The notes under the pieces are model-generated. The model saw nothing but the letters and a program-made list of their open reading frames with translations. It was not told the origin of the DNA and did not search any database. Below are positions 57,869-64,000 of a stretch of DNA of 64,000 nt, in pieces. Both the position numbers and the translations under genes were made by a program. The stretch is from the NCBI GenBank assembly GCA_018292915.2, contig JACVVK020000001.1:1238501-1302500 (forward strand), given 5' to 3'. Every line of letters begins with the position of its first letter. The first letter of the stretch is position 1. The stretch comes from Batillaria attramentaria (lineage: Eukaryota; Mollusca; Gastropoda; Batillariidae).

Positions 57869-59536
57869 AGAAAAAGATTGTAGTAAAAGAAGTAGGGGGA
57901 GGGGAGGAGAGGGATGGGGACTGTCCTCTGTACTAAAAAAAAAGTTAGATGAAAAATCTGCAGGAGACACGGGAAGAACACCATCAACAATAACAAAGAA
58001 TGTTGCCGCGTATTCACTGTCTAACGCATCATGATATGAGCATGGGAGGACAAGTTATGTTAAGTAGCATTCTCAAGTATAATCAAACAGATAAAAAAAT
58101 TAAAGACAAAAAATGCAGAAATGCACTCACATTCGAACCTCGAATATCAATCACACAAAAACAAGTTTTAAAAAAAAAAGACAAATACAACTACACTGTG
58201 GCTACATCTAGTGTGGCTGGCTGGCCTCACAGTGACTTTGGCACCAGTCCCTCGTACGGAACGACCCCGCCAGGTGAGTAAGCACACAACTGAGTAGGTA
58301 GATACGCAGATGGTTAGCTGAACTGGTAGGTAGGTAGGTAGGTTGGTGGCTTACCTGCATCGGCTAGACTGACAGAGAGGGATGCTTTGCCTCATACTGC
58401 GCCTCCCGAGAAGCCGGCATGCCTACGTTCCATGCTATCTCAACGTGTTGGGTGGGGGGACGTGACGGAGCGCCGTTAACAATCCATACACCACCACTTC
58501 ACTTTTGGACTTTTCCAACAACACCAGTCACAAACAATCGACGTAGGAGAACGTTAAAAGCGAGATTCAGTTATGGGCAATGTCCAAGCACCAGTCCAAC
58601 TGTGTCCAGCAAGTTTTAAAAAAGTGTTCTGACTAAAAAAAAAAAAAAAAAGTTTCCAGTCGGGTGAACTCAGCACTCTGTCCCTCTCATGTAATGGTAA
58701 ACGTTTTCCGTGAAACTGGGGATAGTTGAGGAAATACTAAAGCCGCCAATCAATCAAAAAGAGTTCAATACTTTACCCTGTGTAAGTTTTGTTTGTTTGT
58801 TTGTTTGTTTTTTCTCGCACTTCTGCAAGTTGAAACGTCTTTGGAAACGCCTGTCAACTGAACGTAGAGTTTTCTCCAAAAAGTTTCCAAACTTTTTCTC
58901 AGCAAGTCTTGCGGTGAGGGATCGTTCAGTTCGTCCTTACTGGCTGGCTGACTGACTGATTCAAAGGCAGAAAGTGAGAAAGAGTCAGTCCTTTGAAGCC
59001 AAGTTCGCGCAGATCAAATTCGGGATGAAGGGTCTCGACTTGAGGTCGTGGAACAAGCTTATCCGCTCATTATGGCATTACAGCCAACTTGAAGTACGCG
59101 CACAGCCCTCGGCTTCGGGGCAATCGACTCTGGTCCCAGAAATCCAAGGTGTGAATGAAAGAACACTTGGATCTGGCTGTCTGGCGGTACAGAACCGCTC
59201 CTTCGACACAAATCCCTCGAGTACTCCTGGCGTGGTAGACTTGTGTGCTTTTTGGCCTGTAGGATTAATACTTCGTTCACTTTTCTTTTTTGGGGGGCCT
59301 TGTTCTTTTGCCGTCTTCTTCCAAACTCCAGCCCTGTCAATGTCCCAGCCGCTAGTAGCCGCTACAACTGAGTCAGTGTGGTAACTAGACTGAGCTTGTA
59401 GGGTATGTGGTCGGACGGAGCTGTGGGTGATGGCAGACTGAGCCCAAAAGTGTTGGAGAAGTATGGTCCAAGTTGTTTTATTACAGGCTCCAGCCCACGC
59501 CCTACACCGTCACTCTACAACAGCAGCAGCACCTGA

Positions 59537-59586
59537 CGTCGCCACCACCACCACCACCACCACCACCACGACCACCACCACCACCA
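59537..59586. repeat. (CCA)n trinucleotide tract
   Basis: CCA repeats give poly-Pro, poly-Thr or poly-His frames on the plus strand; these are repeat frames and not evidence of a protein. Confidence 0.85.
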
Positions 59587-60127
59587 GCGCCAACAGCCTC
59601 CTCTACCACTTTCTGTCGTCCGTCACAGACACTGGCGCCACTGGCGTGGTCGCACACATCGCGACAACGACCACCACCGCCGTCGCCAAACATCCACAGC
59701 GGCGGGTGTCGCAACAACGACAAATCCAACTCACACGAGGCCCGGGGGCGCGAGCCAGCCAGCAACTAGAGTAGCCATCCAACACACAAAACTTCAATGA
59801 CCAGCTGACTGATCTCCCTACCACACACACTGACTGACGAACACACTCCCTCTCTTTACCCGCTTTGTATAATATCAAAAACTTCTAAAAGTTACAATTT
59901 TACGCTAGAAACACCTCCACTGAAAAATTAAATAATCCACAGCTTTGTGAAACTGCGGTTTTTTTTGTTTTTTTTTCAAACTGCAACACAACACTCCAAT
60001 GTGATAAAATGATTACTGGCAGCCTTTTTTCCCTGTTTGTAATATCTCACATTTTCTCTCGCACGCGCACTGAAAGAAAACAAAAAACAAAAGAAAGATT
60101 GCTAGTGAGTGAAGATAGTAAAATCAC

Positions 60128-60156
60128 CTGCTGATGTTACGATCGAAGCTCGGCAT
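60128..60156 (-). CDS. FGF8/17/18-like exon 1 (coding part, start codon)
   Basis: The minus strand reads ATG then eight codons and two bases (MPSFDRNIS plus AG), followed by the splice donor AG|GTGATT. The exon ends in phase 2. Joining to exon 2, which begins with one G, makes an Arg codon directly before the hydrophobic run LLTLLLILLLGYLG. The result is a textbook signal peptide: polar N-terminus, two arginines, hydrophobic core. Vertebrate FGF8 has a comparable 26-nt coding part in its ATG exon, also phase 2; here it is 29 nt. The 5' UTR extends to higher coordinates and its end is unknown. No in-frame stop is obvious just upstream, so an earlier start cannot be excluded. The call rests on phase fit, donor and signal-peptide logic, because nine residues alone carry no homology. 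Confidence 0.62.
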
Positions 60157-61323
60157 ACGAGTGTTTATCCTTTCTCCAAGCTGTAGTCTTTCACTGATGA
60201 TGACGCGAGGCGTACTTTCCTATGAGCCTGAAACCGGCCGTTACACGGATGCGAGGGTTCCAAGTTACACGAACAACTCGCACAATGACGGTTGAGGAGG
60301 AACCGCAAAAGAAGGAGGGGTGAGGGGGCTCGCGGGTGGGGCCTTTTCACGTGCACCTCCAGGCTGTGCCTCCACATGAGGATCCGCAGTGCGGCCGCTG
60401 GGCGCACCATGCACTTTCCCCTGCAAAATGCCCCGTGCACACCTGACTGGTCCCGAGCCGGAACGAAGGAACTATGTGACGGCGGAGGCGCCGGATAGAC
60501 AGCACAGAAAGTAGAACGACGTTGTCACACTGTCGTCGCACGATCTCTGCCACCACTACTACCAGCGAGCGCCGGTTTCGCCAGTTCTGCTCCTCTCCCT
60601 TCACACCAACGGCAGCGGCGGCAAGAACTACGGGGTCCCGCTGTTGCAGACGGGTAACCACGCACCAACATCATATCCCGGCCACCTCATAACTCCATGC
60701 CCCACCACTAACCACGTTATCAACACCACAACCACGACAGTCACCTGAAATCCACTGTCACGGTGATCACAGGTGAAATTTGTCACCAGGAAGAATTTTT
60801 TTCTTCCAAATCACACTAGTAGTCGTCGTCAGCGCACGAAACAAATACTATATAAGCAACTTCTTTTTTTCTGACGTGCTCGTGTTTTGGGTTTCTGGGT
60901 TTGTCTCCTGTTCCAATTTTCCGAGCAACAAAAAATAAACGTGCTCACTCGACAGCTGAAACTCCGTTCCCCAAAAAGTGACGGGAACTTGCGGTCGGTC
61001 TGGTGTGAGTACTGACAGCAGCCCAGGTGAAAGGGTATCCACAGCAAAACTTCCTCACAAGAAAAAAAGTTGTTCACTGTTTCCTATCTCCAGTCGTCAC
61101 CAAATCTCAGCTCTTGCTCTCTCTCTCTCTCTCTTTCTCCGACCGTGCTCTGACACTGACAACCAGGTAAAAAAAAAAATTACAATCCTCTAAATTTCAT
61201 TCAGCACGTTGTACGTCCCAGTAGCGGAGGAGTAAGTGCCAGCCTGAGCGTCCTGAACTGAAGTGAAGTGAAGTGACTGACAGGCTGACCAAGTATGCAA
61301 GCCTCGGACCGATCGGATGGAAA
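60157..61323 (-). other. 5' UTR or upstream region of FGF exon 1
   Basis: Immediately upstream of the start codon on the minus strand. It is unique-looking and moderately CpG-rich at 60200-60660, with no SINE recognised. Short CT tracts (about 61115-61137) and poly-A or poly-T runs are present. The transcription start cannot be placed. Confidence 0.35.
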
Positions 61324-61570
61324 GCTAATCACAGATTAGCACCAAGTCCCCGTGCGGTGTCTGAGCGCCTTCACTGTGCGCCCGGTGGGCCCCTGAGCGT
61401 TGGGGACAGACCGCGCTACAACGGGGGCGAGGCTCGGGTCCCAACTGGCAGACGCTCCCAGCCACTGACACGGCCCCTAAGCCCTTCCGGGGCCTCCCCT
61501 CGCGCGGCGCTGCTAGCCCATTGGCTGCTCGGGGCCTCGGCTATGGCGGTCGGGTTGATAGCGGGCTTCT
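61324..61570 (-). promoter_or_regulatory. Candidate promoter or upstream regulatory region of the FGF gene
   Basis: This is the most GC- and CpG-rich non-repetitive stretch near exon 1. On the minus strand it has a CCAAT box in good context (GCAGCCAATGGGC, about 61508-61520). At 61324-61340 is a perfect palindrome, GCTAATC-ACA-GATTAGC, with two inverted TAATC half-sites typical of homeodomain proteins. It lies about 1.2-1.4 kb upstream of the start codon, so a long 5' UTR or an extra non-coding exon would be needed. No transcription start is visible. A TATA-like TATATAAG, readable on either strand, lies at about 60850. Confidence 0.3.
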
Positions 61571-61739
61571 CACAAGGGGCCCGAGAGAAAACTGAAGTGA
61601 CTGAGGAAGAGAGAGAGAGAGAAGCACCACGCACACGTATGCGGGTAGAGCGACAGACGTACGCTGGGGTAAAAGGGGCAGAATGGGAGAATGATTGTAA
61701 GGGTTCGCCGCTTGTCATTCACTAATTCAAACTTCATTC

Positions 61740-62200
61740 TGAGCAAGTGCGCGCACTGACTGGAGTCAGTCACTGAGTTGTACGCAGATCATCTCACTGA
61801 GTGTCGCAAGACTTTCCACCCACCGACTCAGCACCGACGCTCAGTGTAGCGTAAGTTGTGTGCCGTGATCAGCCGGCAAACCCGGCGTAGAACTTGAAGG
61901 AAACATCTCAAGTCAGCGCGGTGTTCAAGTGATCACTGGCAGTCACTGACGGAACGACTCCAAAGCCGGTAACAATGTTGACTGAAACGTCAATGAAAGC
62001 CACGATTCAACGTAACAACGTTAAAACTGATGTCAGTGAAAGCCACGACTCAAGTTATCAGAGTGTCCTATGAAAACGGAAAATGCGGGGGCTACTCCTT
62101 AACCTATTTAGAACTGACATCAGTTTGGAACGTATTTCAGTTGTGTGTTCAGAACCGTGACTGAACTGATACTATCAGTACCTGAAATCATTAGCGCGCG

Positions 62201-62275
<75 letters not shown>

Positions 62276-62560
62276 ACACACACACACACACACACTACTC
62301 AGTGTTCGCAGGGGCCTATCGTCACACGTTAATCTATTTAAAACGTCAGTTCAGTAAGTTGGGCGGTGTGTTCCCGGCTCAGTTGTGTTGCGTCCGTCAA
62401 CTGACTACGATACTGTGACGTACTGATGTCATAAGGACACATAATTATACCACTGTCCCTTCTAGGTAATCTATTAAAAGGTTTTACACGGGGTCAGTGC
62501 ACCTCAGTTGTGATGCGCCCATAACTTGAATACGACGCGTTGTACATGTACCAGTCATAA
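61740..62560. repeat. Degenerate repeats upstream of the FGF gene, with a (CA)n tract
   Basis: Three diverged units share TTAAYCTATTTA..AAC, CAGTTGTG and GTGACTGA or GACGTACTGA (starts about 62098, 62330 and 62468). The motif CAGTCACTGA and relatives recur from 61740. (CG)n-(CA)n microsatellite at 62198-62295. Confidence 0.5.
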
Positions 62561-63014
62561 TGCCCAAGCCCCATTCACAATCCGCCCATATCCATGATAT
62601 GCAGGCATTTAAAGAAGGCGGATGCTTGTGCACTATGTCCGCCCGTCTACGGTTTCCTAATCCTTGCTGCTTGAGCCGAACCGGCCAGTGAATGACGTAC
62701 TGTTTCAGCTGAACCGCTTTGATGTCAATATATATGGTTACTCTTCCTACTGACTGACAGTGGTCGTAGTGAGTGGGAAAGTCCCGCAAGTTTAATTATA
62801 GACCTGTACCGACTTTAGTTTAGTTATGTGGGAACTGTTCCGGTTCGTCCGAACTTGGGCTAAAGACAGGAAGAAAGGTTTCCCCTACTACGTGTGTAAC
62901 ACGTATCATCGGCATGGCGCAGACGATTTCAGTTATGACACGTGGTAACATAGTAAGACAGCGTGGGCGTTCGCTGCCGGGGGACGGGATGGGCTTGTTG
63001 GTTATTGAGGGTTT

Positions 63015-63558
<544 letters not shown>

Positions 63559-63804
63559 CGTCCTTTGCCACCACGTACGAGTAATATCAAAGACGGGGTA
63601 ACGAGGGTCGGAAAAGCCAGCAGATATTGCCGTCTCGCTCCCAGCCGGGATTCGAACCCACGACCAGAGCATTGACAGCCCAACGCTCTACCGACTCTCC
63701 AGCCATCCCGCCTCCCCGGGGCGTTGGGGGAAGGGAACTATGATACAGCGAGTATATGTATCACTTAGATCCAGGGAATGTACAGTCCGATTAGATGGAC
63801 AAAG

Positions 63805-64000
63805 TGTTTGTTTGTTTGTTTGTTTGTTTGTTTGTTTGTTTGTTTGTTTGTTTGTTTGTTTGTTTGTTTGTTCGGAGCCAGGGTGGCCGAATGGTAGAGC
63901 GTTGGACTTCCAATGCTCGGGTCGTGAGTTCGTATCCCGGCTGGGGCCAAATATTTGTGCTGGCTTTTTCATCGTTGCCCCGTCTTTGATATCACCCGTA
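63805..64000 (+). mobile_element. (GTTT)n tract followed by a SINE running off the window
   Basis: (GTTT)n at 63805-63872, then a SINE from CGGAGCCAGGGTGGCCGAAT to the window end inside GATATCACCCGTA. The tail lies outside. Confidence 0.9.

Larger units (their letters stand above)
41519..60127 (-). other. Intron 1 of the FGF gene (about 18.6 kb)
   Basis: Lies between the exon 2 acceptor and the exon 1 donor. It contains a diverged 134-182 bp tandem repeat (42.5-43.1 kb), several SINEs, a perfect TTAA hairpin (45.0 kb), a second TTAA element (52.7 kb), a LINE 3' end (55.8 kb), a long tRNA-SINE (56.6 kb) and many microsatellites. Two weak exon-like signals are noted separately (a minus-strand TATA plus donor at 44.0 kb, and a plus-strand pair at 58.2 and 59.5 kb). 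Confidence 0.65.
23250..60156 (-). other. FGF8/17/18-type fibroblast growth factor gene, 5' part (gene span)
   Basis: This is the span of the only gene I can read with confidence. Three minus-strand exons (60128-60156, 41467-41518, 23250-23430) join in one frame without a stop, giving 87 complete codons plus the first base of codon 88. Splice phases are 2, 0 and 1. The product begins with a signal peptide of about 27 residues, continues with a short region holding three N-glycosylation sequons (N29, N36, N43), and enters the FGF core at about residue 53. Vertebrate Fgf8 also has a tiny ATG exon, a small signal-peptide exon ending in phase 0, and an exon ending at the Glu-Asp-Gly before the next core strand. 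The rest of the trefoil (receptor-contact strands and heparin-binding loop) is not seen and should lie to the left. The introns are about 18.6 and 18.0 kb, full of SINEs, MITE-like elements and minisatellites. The role as a secreted FGF-receptor ligand is inferred from family membership. Confidence 0.8.

Noticed and set aside
59463..59774. Overlapping plus-strand frames with poly-Thr or poly-Pro (about 100 codons)
   Set aside because: Openness comes from the CCA repeat; two frames are equally open and neither has a recognised domain.

Overview
This is eukaryotic, intron-rich, repeat-rich DNA. It has no operons, bacterial genes, CRISPR arrays or phage genes. Many tRNA-derived SINEs, long CA/CT microsatellites, retroposon scraps with target-site duplications and diverged minisatellites suggest an invertebrate animal, most likely a lophotrochozoan such as a marine mollusc. 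The taxon is inferred from style and cannot be proven from the window.

The one gene I can read is on the minus strand: a fibroblast growth factor of the FGF8/17/18 type, split over three small exons across about 37 kb. Exon 1 (coding part 60128-60156) carries the start codon. Exon 2 (41467-41518) carries the hydrophobic core of the signal peptide. Exon 3 (23250-23430) carries the glycosylated N-terminal region and the first strands of the FGF beta-trefoil. The phases fit (2, then 0, then 1), and all three have GT donors and usable acceptors. The layout mirrors vertebrate Fgf8. The joined reading frame is 87 codons plus one base, so the gene is 3'-incomplete here. The remaining core exons were not recognised in 1-23249 and probably lie beyond the left edge. 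A GC-rich stretch near 61.3-61.6 kb, with a CCAAT box in minus orientation and a palindromic homeodomain-type site, is the best promoter candidate.

Everything else is intron or flank filled by mobile and simple repeats. (1) A main tRNA-derived SINE family has about 18 copies or fragments, several with 11-14 bp target-site duplications. (2) A TTAA-flanked, MITE-like family of about 240-260 bp has copies at 2.3, 3.9 and 63.0 kb; two sit inside the TTAA of that SINE, and one is itself interrupted by a later retroposon. (3) A perfect 44-bp-arm TTAA-ended hairpin lies at 45.0 kb, with a relative at 52.7 kb. (4) There are two LINE 3' ends (RTE-like at 3.1 kb, another clade at 55.8 kb), two longer tRNA-SINEs with a conserved central motif, a (TAAC)n-tailed retroposon and other retroposon tails. 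(5) Locally born minisatellites occur at 22.8, 27.2, 30.2, 31.8, 33.4, 35.0, 35.7, 42.5, 48.2 and 62.1 kb; the first abuts the exon 3 splice donor.

Layout: 1-23249 is the FGF 3' intron or 3' flank; 23250-23430 exon 3; 23431-41466 intron 2; 41467-41518 exon 2; 41519-60127 intron 1; 60128 to about 61.6 kb exon 1, 5' UTR and promoter zone; the rest is upstream flank. Nearly all other open frames are chance or microsatellite frames.
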